From positions 50,408,501 to 50,472,500 of the forward strand of contig OX419761.1 in assembly GCA_948567375.1 (NCBI GenBank): a DNA stretch of 64,000 bases, in the 5' to 3' direction. The notes beneath the pieces are model-generated. The model saw only the letters and a list, made by a program, of their open reading frames with translations. It searched no databases and was not told where the DNA came from. Both the position numbers and the translations under genes were made by a program. Source of the DNA: Lunularia cruciata (Eukaryota; Streptophyta; Marchantiopsida; Lunulariales; Lunulariaceae). This document shows, piece after piece, positions 1-8,632 of the stretch (its first letter is position 1; every line of letters starts with the position of its first letter).

Positions 1-573
1 AGTATACTTAGGACAAGAGAAACACAAGAAAATAAACAAGAGAAACACAAGGCTTCATTCTCAATACTCTGATCCCCAAAAGAGCACCTTGTCTTTATTA
101 TATAGCAAAGAGGATCTACTCAAACTGAGCTCTATCCTTGGATCAGATACATGGATTGGTGACATGTAAATCCTTGTTCTATTTGGTTGGTCAAACAAGT
201 TTGACAAGAGGGAATATTTGGAGAATCTTCTTGTAGGAAGCTTAAAAAGGTATGGATGAGGTATTGTTAGAAAGCTCTCAACGAGACAAATTGGGAGGAA
301 AGGAAACACCTTTTCCACCAAGGGAGAGAAAGGAGAATAATTCAAAGAGGGATTTCCTAATTTTTCATTTTTTGAGGCCTAATTCATCCATTTAGGCCTT
401 TGAAATTGGCTCTAAAGTTCTCAAGGTGTTTTTTGGCATCTACCCTATTAGTGGAAGTACTCTTTTGATGACACTTCTATTTGATCTACTTAGACCATCA
501 TATGTAACATCCCTCAAGATGTTACCAAGACAATTTCCACCTCTAGATAATACATCTAGCTAATGGTATTACA
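1..573 (-). mobile_element. Family B LTR (3' LTR of a minus-strand gypsy element)
   Basis: This stretch matches the units at 46549-47128 and 47129-47896 along its length. Shared blocks include the opening near-identical tract, the stretch around a minus-strand TATATAAT motif (near 95-110), and the end that reads GGTATTACA at 565-573. Read on the minus strand it starts TGTAATACC. A purine-rich tract lies directly to its right (574-586 on the minus strand, AAGGGGAGAGGTT), which is where the polypurine tract of a minus-strand element sits next to its 3' LTR. The left end may run past the window edge. Confidence 0.7.
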
Positions 574-586
574 AACCTCTCCCCTT
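574..586 (-). other. Polypurine tract of family B element
   Basis: The minus strand reads AAGGGGAGAGGTT and abuts the LTR start TGTAATACC. This is the expected plus-strand primer site for reverse transcription and fixes the element's orientation. Confidence 0.6.
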
Positions 587-949
587 ATAAGACACAATGT
601 CCTTGTTATGAAGCTATTGCTCAGAAGATTGCACTAACAATGGTGCATGGATCAAGTTAACTATTGGCTCCTATGTTGCCTCATATAATGGGTTCCCTTC
701 CTAATGTATGAGATATTCTATGCGCAAATGGTGGGTACCACAAATGTGTTTCTAGATAATACATTTGACTTGTATTCCTTTGGGCAATCAATGAGTGTTG
801 GACAAGGTCTAACTTCTTGTATGGAAGGAAAGTGGTATAGTTGGGGTGCATATTTGCATAGAAAGGAAACATGGAACACTAGATGGATCTTCATGTGTGG
901 CGGTAGCTCGAGGTGATCAGCTATTGTATGGATTTGAGGGAGGATAGGA

Positions 950-1644
950 AAAGGCCCAATAAAATGAGGTCAAAGCGTACAAGGGCATCTAACATGATGT
1001 TGGTTGTAGATAGCCACAGTTGATCCCCAACACTAAACTCCATGTGCTTGCAATATGCATCTACATATTGTTTTTGTTGATTTTGGGCAATCTACAACTT
1101 GTGTTTGGCATTCTCTACACCTTGTTGGATTTTAGAAACAAAAGTGTTCATAGTGTCAACTTTTGTAGTTAATGGGTGCATCTTTACCAAGCTTAAAGGT
1201 GTGAAAGGATGTTCTCCATACATGAGAAAAAATGGTGCAACCTGTCTAGATACATTCACTAAATTGTTGTAGGCAAATTCCACCAATGGAAGTAAGGTGT
1301 CTCACCTTCCTTGCTCCTCTAAAATGAAGCCCTTGAGTATATCCTTGATAATGTGTTTGGCCCACTCTGTTTGACCATCAATTTGTGGATGGCAAGTTTG
1401 ATTTTGAAGACACCAAAGAGTGTTTTCCAAAAAAAAGTGAATTGAGTGCCTAGATTGATGATGAGCACTCAAGACAAGCCATGGTGAGAAAAGATTGTAG
1501 CAAAGTACAATTGAGTTAATTGTAGAGCAGTCATATTCTTGGTCGTAGGACATATGTGAATCATTTTGTTGAGTCAATCTACAAAGACTACATTAGAGTC
1601 AAACCTTGAGGTGGTCTTGGGCAATTCACAAACCAGATCCATGA
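950..1644 (-). pseudogene. Family B gypsy integrase fragment (C-terminal half)
   Basis: The minus strand carries pieces of a Ty3/gypsy integrase in the expected order. The start of the core (FVD..T near 1590) comes first, then HPQIDGQTEWA around 1360-1390, corresponding to the HPQTDGQTE box with the catalytic Glu. FAYNN follows at 1258-1280, then a C-terminal stretch with VGDQLWLST near 1020. The reading frame is broken between the pieces (1302-1577 and 1092-1286 are in different frames). The piece is cut at 1644 where copy A2 begins, just upstream of the MDLV core start. The rest of its pol is not present in the window, so it was lost with the right end of A2 or lies elsewhere. Confidence 0.7.
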
Positions 1645-1993
1645 TGTAAAAGACCAAGACCGAGGTGAGAAATAGGAGAATGGAAGCTCACATTGGGACA
1701 CTTGAATGAGGGAAACTCCAAATGCCTAGCATGAACTTTGGCTCTTGTATTTATAGGGAATATACAAGGCTCTTGAGAAGCTTCCTTGAGTTGCTTTCTT
1801 GGAGTGCAAGCTAAGTTGATTGGAAGCTTCTAGAAGCTTCCTTCTAGAACTACTTACTTGAGGTGCAAGCTCAGGTAGTGGAAAGCTTCCCAAGAAGCTT
1901 CTTAGATACTTCTAGGATATTATAGGCTAATTTGGCCTGTTCACTACTTTGTTAGCCTTGACTGACTTTGTTGCTAAACTCCATATTGTTACA
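1645..1993 (-). repeat. A2 3' LTR
   Basis: On the plus strand it starts TGTAAAAGACC and ends CATATTGTTACA, the reverse of the family A LTR ends TGTAACAATATG and TCTTTTACA. It keeps a perfect four-unit heat-shock-element pattern at 1823-1840 and a TATTTATA motif near 1768-1775 (TATAAATA on the minus strand). At 349 bp it is shorter than the 423-bp A1 LTRs, having fewer U3 repeat units. Confidence 0.85.
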
Positions 1994-2028
1994 TATTCCC
2001 CTACCGCTAGTTGGTGACGTCCTCGTTG

Positions 2029-3055
2029 CTATTGAAGCTTCAAACTCCTGGATGACTGTTTGTGCATTCTAGAGATGAGAAAGAGGCTCCCAAGTACCTT
2101 CATGAAGTAGATAGCCCTTCCAAAGGACCTTGTACTCTGTATATTGTTGGTGGTTGCATTGGATGTATCGACATGCAAGTATACAATCAACTTCATACTC
2201 CTCATGATCATGGATAGGGATGGGAGGAGGAGGGAGTTGGACACAAGAGGAAAAAGAAGATGGATTAGGAACAAAGGGTTTTAACTTAAAAACATGGAAG
2301 ACATGGAAGACATGGTCAATATGCATATGACAAGGCAAGGCAAGGCAAGTCGATAAGCAATAAGAGAAATGATTTGGGTGACATCAAAGGGTCCTACATA
2401 ATTAGGGGCGAGTTTACAAAATTTGGTATCAAGTGGGAGGAGTAGGTTACTAGAGGAGAGCATGATATTGTCACCAACTTGAAAGGTGAGATCATGATGA
2501 TGGTGGTCTGCATATTGTTTTTGACAATTTTGAGCAACAAAGAGATGAGACTTGGCTTGCTGGAGGGATTGGGATATGGTGATCAAGAAGGTTGAAGTAT
2601 GAGGGACATGAGATGGAGGAGGAGCAAGAAGAGAATCTAGAATAAGTGAATTTTGGCCAAAATTAAGAAAGAAAGGAGAGAATCTGGTGCTTGCCTGTTT
2701 GGAGTTATTGTATGTAAATTTCATAACTAAGATATTCATCCCAATTGGTTTGGTGAACATTAACAAAGGCACAAAGCATATCTTCCAAGGTGCAATTTGC
2801 ATGTTCAGTTTGTCCATCAGTTTGAGGATGATAGGCCATGGATAAAGTAAGCTTGGTGCCAAGTATCTAGAAAAGTCTTTGCCAAAACTTTCCAATGAAC
2901 CAAGGATCATAGTTGGAGATGAGTACATGCAGCATCCCATGATGCTTAAAGACATTATCAAAGTAGAGCTACATTAATGTTGGAGCATCCACAATATCAA
3001 AGGTTGGTGCCAAGTGGATTTGCTTACTAAGCTTATCCACAAACACCACAATTGC
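2029..3055 (-). pseudogene. A2 integrase C-terminus and chromodomain
   Basis: The minus strand encodes the end of a gypsy integrase. Visible pieces are FVDKLSKQIHLAP just before 3055, FAYNNSK.., the region corresponding to VGD..L.SSSNL, and a chromodomain remnant (EEYEVDCIL, YKVLWKGY, TWEPLSHL at 2069-2338). Frames change between pieces and several stops are present. The segment stops at 3055 in the integrase core, where A1 inserted, and the missing upstream part continues at 8704. Confidence 0.8.
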
Positions 3056-3478
3056 TATAAAAGACCAAAACCGAGGAGAGAAATAGGAGAATGGAAATTC
3101 ACATTGGGACACTTGAATGAGGGAAAACTCCGAATGCCTAGCATGAGCTTCGGCCTTGGTATTTATAGGTAGCATACAAGACCCTTGAAGCTTCTCAAGA
3201 AGCTTCCTTGAGCCGCTTTCTTGGAGTGCAAGCCAAGTTAACTAGGAAGCTTCTCAGGAAGCTTCCTTCTAGAAGCCACCTACTTGGCGTGCAAGCTAAG
3301 CTAGTTAGAAGCTTCTAGAAGCTTCCTTCTAGAAGCTACCTGCTTAGGGCACAAGTTAACTAGTTGGGAAGCTTCCTAAGAAGCTTCTTAGATGCTTGTA
3401 GAATATTCTAGGCTATTTTGTCTTATTCTCTACTTTGTAAGCCCGATTAACTTCGTCACTAAACTCCATATTGTTACA
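3056..3478 (-). repeat. A1 3' LTR
   Basis: The plus strand begins TATAAAAGACC (the usual TG end mutated to TA) and ends CCATATTGTTACA. It aligns without gaps to 8276-8698. It contains the U3 array of GAAGCTTC-rich repeats, with a perfect four-unit heat-shock pattern at 3308-3325. The pol reading frame ends inside this LTR, at 3413. Confidence 0.95.
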
Positions 3479-5020
3479 TATTCCCTCGCCGCTAGTTGGT
3501 GACGTCCTTGTCGCCAGTGAAGCTTCGAATTCCTGGATGGCCATCTGTGCATTCTGGAGGTGAGAAAGAGGTTCCCATGTGGCATCATGAAGGGGATACC
3601 CTTTCCAAAGGACCTTGTACTCCGTGTGTTGGCGACGGCCTTGTTGAATATGGCGACGCGCAAGGATACGATCAACTTCGTACTCCTCATGATCATTGAT
3701 AGGGATAGGAAGAGGGGGAGGTTGTACTCGAGAGGAAAAGGAAGAAGGGTTAGGAACAAAGGGTTTCAACTTGGAAACGTGAAAGACAGGATGGATACGC
3801 ATGTGACAAGGTAAGGCAAGACGATAAGCAACAGGAGAGATAATGTGGGTGATATCAAAGGGTCCTATCCAATTAGGAGCAAGTTTACGAACTTGGGTAT
3901 CAAGTGGGAGAGGGAGGTTACTAGAGGATAGCATGACTTTATCACCAACTTCAAAGGTGAGATCACGACGATGATGGTCTACATATTGATTTTGGCGATT
4001 TTGAGCAACAAGGAGGTGAGATTTGGCTTGTTGGAGAGATTGGGATATAGTGGTCAAGAATGTAGAAGTATGAGGAATGTGAGAGGGAGGGGGAGCAAGA
4101 AGGGAATCTGGAACAAGCGGATCTTGGCCAAAATTGAGAAAGAAGGGAGAAAATCCAGTGCTTGCCTGTTTGGAATTGTTGTAGGCAAATTCTGCAGCTG
4201 CAAGACATTCATCCCAGTTGGTATGGTGGACATTGACAAAGGCCCGCAACATATCCTCCAATGTACGATTGGCGCGTTCAGTTTGTCCATCAGTTTGAGG
4301 ATGATAGGCCGTGGACAAAGCAAGCTTGGTGCCAAGTATCTGGAAGAGTGCTTGCCAAAACTTCCCGGTAAATCGAGGATCACGGTCGGAGATGAGTACA
4401 TGTGGCATCCCATGATGCTTGAAGACATTGTCGAAGTAGATTTGCGCTAAGGTTGGTGCATCCACGATATCACAGGTTGGTGCCAAGTGGATTTGCTTAC
4501 TAAGCTTATCCACAAACACCACAATTGCGGTGTGTCCTTGTTTTGTCTTTGGCAAGGATGTGATGAGATCCAAGCTCACATGCTCCCAATGAGCGGATGG
4601 AATGGCGAGTGGTTGAAGGAGTCCACTCGGCTTCTGGTTGCTGGCCTTGTTCCGTTGGCAACTCTCACATGATCGCACAAAGTCTTGAACATCTCGTGTC
4701 ATGTTGGGCCACCACCATTGGCGTTGGAGGGTGCCCAAGGTCTTGTCCACTCCCATGTGACCAGCTATTGGTAAATCATGGGCTTCTTGAAGGCGCACTA
4801 GTCGAAGATCACCTTTGGCTGGAACATAGATCTGGTCTGCATGGAATAAAAGGCCTTCCTTGAAGGAGAAGGTGTTGTACTCCTTGTCACATGCTGTCAG
4901 ACGACCGTGTACCATTTGGAAGAAGGGATCTTGTCGTAGAGCTGATTGAAACTCATTGTGGACCTTAGGGTCAATGGACACCGTTGTAATTGCCGCCGTG
5001 ATAAAAGGAAGATCCTTCAA
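3413..5020 (-). CDS. A1 integrase with C-terminal chromodomain
   Basis: A 535-residue open segment of the pol polyprotein; integrase inserts the cDNA into the host chromosome. The zinc-binding HHCC module is complete (H81, H88, C118, C121, spacing H-X6-H-X29-C-X2-C). The catalytic core has D151 (SLDLITSLP), D212 (ISDRDPRF) and E248 (DGQTERANR). A GPY/F-like region follows (VGDKVMLSS, near 358-366; NWIGPF, 383-388). A chromodomain spans about 446-497 (EEYEVDRIL, YKVLWKGY, TWEPL); in chromoviruses this module is thought to steer insertion to marked heterochromatin. The frame crosses the polypurine tract and ends 66 nt inside the 3' LTR, so the last 21 residues are LTR-encoded. The segment is separated from RNase H only by a TGA near 5024, so it belongs to one polyprotein. 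Confidence 0.95.
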   Translation of the reverse strand: MKDLPFITAAITTVSIDPKVHNEFQSALRQDPFFQMVHGRLTACDKEYNTFSFKEGLLFHADQIYVPAKGDLRLVRLQEAHDLPIAGHMGVDKTLGTLQRQWWWPNMTRDVQDFVRSCESCQRNKASNQKPSGLLQPLAIPSAHWEHVSLDLITSLPKTKQGHTAIVVFVDKLSKQIHLAPTCDIVDAPTLAQIYFDNVFKHHGMPHVLISDRDPRFTGKFWQALFQILGTKLALSTAYHPQTDGQTERANRTLEDMLRAFVNVHHTNWDECLAAAEFAYNNSKQASTGFSPFFLNFGQDPLVPDSLLAPPPSHIPHTSTFLTTISQSLQQAKSHLLVAQNRQNQYVDHHRRDLTFEVGDKVMLSSSNLPLPLDTQVRKLAPNWIGPFDITHIISPVAYRLALPCHMRIHPVFHVSKLKPFVPNPSSFSSRVQPPPLPIPINDHEEYEVDRILARRHIQQGRRQHTEYKVLWKGYPLHDATWEPLSHLQNAQMAIQEFEASLATRTSPTSGEGICNNMEFSDEVNRAYKVENKTK

Positions 5021-5026
5021 ATCAGG

Positions 5027-5524
5027 TCATCGTGATAGAGCATCGGGAATGACATGGAACCGACCTGGTTTGTACTCAAGTTTGATGTCAAACAATTGGA
5101 GTTGCTCTTCCCATCGATGATGCCGGCTCTTCATGTGCTCCAAGTGTAAGGTCTGCAACAATGGCTTGTGATCAGTTTGCATGATCACTTGTTTCCCCAA
5201 GAGATAATGCCTCCATACCTTGGTGGCATATACCATTGCAAGTTGTTCCCGATCTCGAGTAGAGTAATTTCTTTCCGCTGTATTTAGTCGGCGAGACACA
5301 AAGGCAATCGGATGTAGTCCATCTGGAAATTCTTGTTGCAACACAGCTCCAATTGCAAAGTTAGAAGCATCAAAATCAACCACACAAGGTAGTTTAGGAT
5401 CATATGGTTGAAGAATAGGTCTTGAAGACACCATATGCTTTAACTTCTGGAATGCTTCTTCATGCTTGGTGGTCCACTGGAAGCTCGAGTTATTTCCCAA
5501 GAGGTCAGTCAATGGTGCAGCCAC
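5027..5524 (-). CDS. A1 RNase H domain of pol
   Basis: A 165-residue open segment downstream of the reverse transcriptase. It has the gypsy RNase H landmarks in order: VDFDASNFAIGAVL with the first Asp, the RNYSTRDREQLA segment with the Glu, and MQTDHKPL with the next Asp. The segment ends with the conserved IPDALSR, after which a TGA separates it from the integrase. RNase H removes the RNA strand during cDNA synthesis. A TGA at 5579-5581 separates it from the upstream RT segment. In sister copies that codon is TGT, TGG or CAT, as expected if an original arginine CGN codon decayed differently in each. Confidence 0.93.
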   Translation of the reverse strand: MAAPLTDLLGNNSSFQWTTKHEEAFQKLKHMVSSRPILQPYDPKLPCVVDFDASNFAIGAVLQQEFPDGLHPIAFVSRRLNTAERNYSTRDREQLAMVYATKVWRHYLLGKQVIMQTDHKPLLQTLHLEHMKSRHHRWEEQLQLFDIKLEYKPGRFHVIPDALSR

Positions 5525-5578
5525 GTGAGCATAGTAGTGGATGAACCGTCGGTAAAAACTGGCCAGTCCATTGAATGC

Positions 5579-7078
5579 TCATACTTCTGTAGCATCCTTC
5601 GGGGTAGGCCAATCAGTAATGGCCTTGATCTTCTCTTCTTCCATCTTGATCCCCTCTAATGAGATCTTATGACCCAAGAAGGTAACCTCCTTCTGCCAAA
5701 AAGCACATTTTGACTTCTTGCAATAAAATTTCCACTGTCGTAGTCGTCTTAGGACTTCTCGCACATGATTCACATGTTCTGCCTCTGTCCTGCTATAGAT
5801 TAAGATATCATCTAAGAACACCACCATGGACCGATCCAATAGTCCCTCCAACACTTGATGCATCTGATCCATGAAGACTGCTGGAGCATTAGTGAGTCCG
5901 AAAGGTAGAACTCTCCACTCAAAATGTCCATACCTTGTGCAAAAAGCAGTCTTTTGCACGTCCTCTCCTTCAATAGGAATTTGCCAATAGCCGCTACGAA
6001 GATCCAGCTTGGAAAAGTAGCGTGCTCCACTTAGTTGATCAAGCAGGTCATCGATCCGAGGCAAGGGATATGCATTCTTCACGGTTTGCTTATTGAGCCC
6101 ACGGTAATCAATATAGAAATGAAGTCCTCCATCCTTCTTTGGAACAAATAGTACCGGTGCTCCCCATGGAGAGGTACTATGTCGTATGAAATCCTTCTCT
6201 AACAACTCTGTAAGTGTTGTTTGCAACTCCTCCAACTCCTTTGGTGAGAGCCAATAGATTGGTCTACTCACTGGAGTACTCCCTGGCAATAACTCGATCT
6301 TGAAGGGCATACCTCGATCGGAGGGTAATCCCTTTGGCAAATCATCCGGAAACATATCTGCAAACTCCTGAACTATCCGATCAACCATTGCTTGATGCGG
6401 CACTTGGCCCTCCTCAGATTGTTCTTTTGCAATTGGCTCGATCCACACCGCGAATACAGACTTATCGTCCTCCAAAGCTTGCTCTATGGCTGCTTCATTC
6501 ACAAACTTCCCTTCTAGGGACTCATCTCTCTTCCAAGCTTGCTCCATGGTTGCCTTCCTGGCAAACTTCCCATCTTGGGACTCATCTCCCTTCCAGATTT
6601 GCTCTATGGCTACCTTCTCGACAAACTTCCCATCTTGGGACTGACTATTCTTAGGTGTCTTACTCAGAGGTGCCAGACAACCTAATCGGAAATTCCTACC
6701 TTGGTGTTGTACTTGAATTTGGTGTCGGGTCCAATCAAATTGAACCTTGTGACATTCAAGCCAAGGTAGACCTAGAATGATATCATAATGTAGAGGTGCC
6801 ACTACGAACCTCATACACTCCAAATACTCCTTCCCAATCTTGAAGGTAACAGGATGCAAGGTGCGGAATGCAGAACCCTTTCTACCATCCGCCATCATCA
6901 AACTACTTCCAATCACTGGCCTGATAGGAATACCCAATTCCTTTGCCACTTGCATAGACATGCAATTCTCTGAACTTCCAGAATCAACCAAAATTCTACA
7001 ACCCCGATTAGATATCATACCTTGCAAGTGAAGCAAACTTGCATAGGTCGAGCCTTCAATCCCATTGGAACTAATCAA
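5579..7078 (-). CDS. A1 protease and reverse transcriptase
   Basis: A 499-residue open segment. The aspartic protease is near the start, with active site ILVDSGSS at about 29-36. Only A1 of the four copies keeps this site (A2 has NSGSS, A3 DFGSS, A4 DSRSS). Next comes a linker containing three 20-residue tandem repeats, then RT from about residue 270 ([14 protein letters not shown]) with [40 protein letters not shown] and the catalytic FLDD at about 421-424. This frame is -1 relative to gag. No ATG is needed if it is made by frameshift; 7078 is a TTG and the frame is open upstream of it (PPTGSLISS). It ends at a TGA shared with no other copy. Confidence 0.95.
   Translation of the reverse strand: MISSNGIEGSTYASLLHLQGMISNRGCRILVDSGSSENCMSMQVAKELGIPIRPVIGSSLMMADGRKGSAFRTLHPVTFKIGKEYLECMRFVVAPLHYDIILGLPWLECHKVQFDWTRHQIQVQHQGRNFRLGCLAPLSKTPKNSQSQDGKFVEKVAIEQIWKGDESQDGKFARKATMEQAWKRDESLEGKFVNEAAIEQALEDDKSVFAVWIEPIAKEQSEEGQVPHQAMVDRIVQEFADMFPDDLPKGLPSDRGMPFKIELLPGSTPVSRPIYWLSPKELEELQTTLTELLEKDFIRHSTSPWGAPVLFVPKKDGGLHFYIDYRGLNKQTVKNAYPLPRIDDLLDQLSGARYFSKLDLRSGYWQIPIEGEDVQKTAFCTRYGHFEWRVLPFGLTNAPAVFMDQMHQVLEGLLDRSMVVFLDDILIYSRTEAEHVNHVREVLRRLRQWKFYCKKSKCAFWQKEVTFLGHKISLEGIKMEEEKIKAITDWPTPKDATEV
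6477..6656 (-). repeat. Three 60-bp in-frame repeats in the A1 protease-RT linker
   Basis: The minus strand encodes three consecutive 20-residue units of the pattern S-x-x-G-K-F, A-x-x-E-Q-A-x-K/E, charged tail. The units begin SQDGKF, SQDGKF and SLEGKF. The 60-bp spacing is visible from the recurring plus-strand GCTTGCTCT/CATGG at 6477 and 6537 and GATTTGCTCTATGG at 6597. The same array occurs in A2 (about 10620-10810) and A4 (about 43245-43430), so it belongs to the family. Confidence 0.85.
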
Positions 7079-7104
7079 GCTCCCAGTAGGCGGCTCGAAA
7101 TCTC

Positions 7105-8004
7105 CTACTGGGATTCCTCATTTCCCGGATCATTCCGCTCCACAACCTCCACTTGGGCAACTTGTCGAGGTCGTCCATTCTTGAGTGGACATTCAGCAAT
7201 GCGATGCCCCAACTGGCAACAATAAAAGCAACCTCCATTTTGTCGTAATCTTTCTCTATCTGCTGTGCCAAGTGGTCTTCACTGGATAGCATCAATCTCC
7301 ATTGGTACCGGTTCTTCCACTCGTGGTACGGGTAGGTTTTGTGTAGGTCGAGGTCGAGACCAAGTTGTTGCAACTAAGGAATCAAAACGCTCAACCAATT
7401 GCATGGCTTCTTCTACATTCTGTGGCTCTCGCATGGTCACCTCCAATCTGGTTCATGACTTCAATCCTCGCACAAATCGATCCAGAACTTCACTTTCTTG
7501 GATATCTGGAATTTGCATGATGATATTCTGAAATTGTGTGATGTAGCTTCTCACCGAACCAATCTGCCTCAACTCCACCAATTTATCTCGTGCAGCTTGG
7601 GTGGCATTTATAGTCTGAAATCGACCAAGTATTGCATCCTTGAATTCTGCCCATGTCAAAATTGGTGTAACAATTTGCCGTTCAGCTCTTTCTACTCGGA
7701 ATCGCCACCAAAGTTTTGCCACGCCATCCAACTGGCTAGAAGCCAAGAGAATTTGTTTCCGCTCGTCTTGAAGATTGGTGGCTTCAAAGTAACGTTCACA
7801 GTCAAACACAAAATTCTCCACTGTGCCTGGAACATTCTTGCCTTCAAACACCTTGGGTTTTGGAAATCGAATGCAATTTTCTCCATCTCGAACTGGCGCT
7901 CTGTCTATCTGTTCTTGTCGTTGCTGGTCTCGTTCATCCAACAATCGAGTAAGATGCTTGATTTGTTGTTGCATTGCAAGGATAACATCCGGTATTGCGG
8001 CCAT
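7105..8004 (-). CDS. A1 gag (capsid and CCHC nucleocapsid), interrupted by two TGA codons
   Basis: Gag forms the particle and binds the RNA genome. The ATG at 8004 starts [18 protein letters not shown] and 183 codons are open down to TGA at 7453-7455. The same frame then continues through a second TGA (7279-7281) to a TAG at 7105-7107. The middle has the gag signature [22 protein letters not shown]. Near the end the zinc knuckle [14 protein letters not shown] fits C-X2-C-X4-H-X4-C. The first TGA is also present at the same codon in A3 and A4, while A2 has a sense codon there. The second TGA corresponds to CGG in A4. The start is supported by the matching ATG at the same place in A3 and A4. 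Confidence 0.9.
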
Positions 8005-8262
8005 TGCTACTACCCTAATCCACTACCCTCAATTTATCTAGTTGATTAACACATAGATACAACACGTCCACCGTTCTCCATAAGTCACAACTGGAAGTAT
8101 CAAGGGTTCCTCTGACACGGTGATCATATGTAGAAAATCCTGCCCAAAGCGTGGGGTGATGAACTGTGTGAAACGATGCTTTGGTAATATCTGGACATGA
8201 AAGTCCCAATGGTTTGGCGGAAGTGGATTTGGTGGTCCATAAATTCCATCCATCCCATTCCT

Positions 8263-8275
8263 GCTCTAATACCAA
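8263..8275 (-). other. A1 primer-binding site (initiator tRNA-Met)
   Basis: The minus strand reads TTGGTATTAGAGC directly after the 5' LTR. It matches the complement of the 3' end of plant initiator tRNA-Met (TGGTATCAGAGC) with one C-to-T change. A3 keeps the unmutated TTGGTATCAGAGCA at 39465-39478. Confidence 0.88.
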
Positions 8276-8379
8276 TGTAAAAGACCAAAACCGAGGAGAG
8301 AAATAGGAGAATGGAAATTCACATTGGGACACTTGAATGAGGGAAAACTCCGAATGCCTAGCATGAGCTTTGGCCTTGG

Positions 8380-8387
8380 TATTTATA
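8380..8387 (-). promoter_or_regulatory. TATA box of the A1 5' LTR
   Basis: TATAAATA on the minus strand, about 100 bp before the end of the LTR and directly downstream of the U3 repeat array. The same box is at the equivalent place in the A3 LTRs (CTATAAATACC, CATAAATACC). Confidence 0.7.
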
Positions 8388-8402
8388 GGTAGCATACAAG
8401 AC

Positions 8403-8632
8403 CCTTGAAGCTTCTCAAGAAGCTTCCTTGAGCCGCTTTCTTGGAGTGCAAGCCAAGTTAACTAGGAAGCTTCTCAGGAAGCTTCCTTCTAGAAGCCACC
8501 TACTTGGCGTGCAAGCTAAGCTAGTTAGAAGCTTCTAGAAGCTTCCTTCTAGAAGCTACTTGCTTAGGGCGCAAGTTAACTAGTTGGGAAGCTTCCTAAG
8601 AAGCTTCTTAGATGCTTCTAGAATATTCTAGG
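8403..8632 (-). promoter_or_regulatory. Heat-shock-element array in U3 of A1
   Basis: Tandem units carry alternating GAA and TTC at 5-bp steps. At 8528-8545 the spacing is perfect over four units (GAA, TTC, GAA, TTC, two bases apart), with another TTC/GAA pair at 8547-8554. At 8616-8628 there is a perfect three-unit TTC, GAA, TTC. Further GAAGCTTC palindromes lie between. This is the consensus bound by heat-shock transcription factors (nGAAnnTTCnnGAAn). Function is inferred from pattern and position upstream of the TATA box. Confidence 0.7.

Noticed and set aside
7453-7455. Programmed UGA readthrough or selenocysteine in gag
   Set aside because: The context TGA ACC is not a known readthrough signal, no stem-loop is evident, and CpG decay explains TGA codons elsewhere in the element.
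7498-8049. 183-codon open frame on the plus strand
   Set aside because: It lies antisense to A1 gag of the same span and has no domain; the gag frame explains it.
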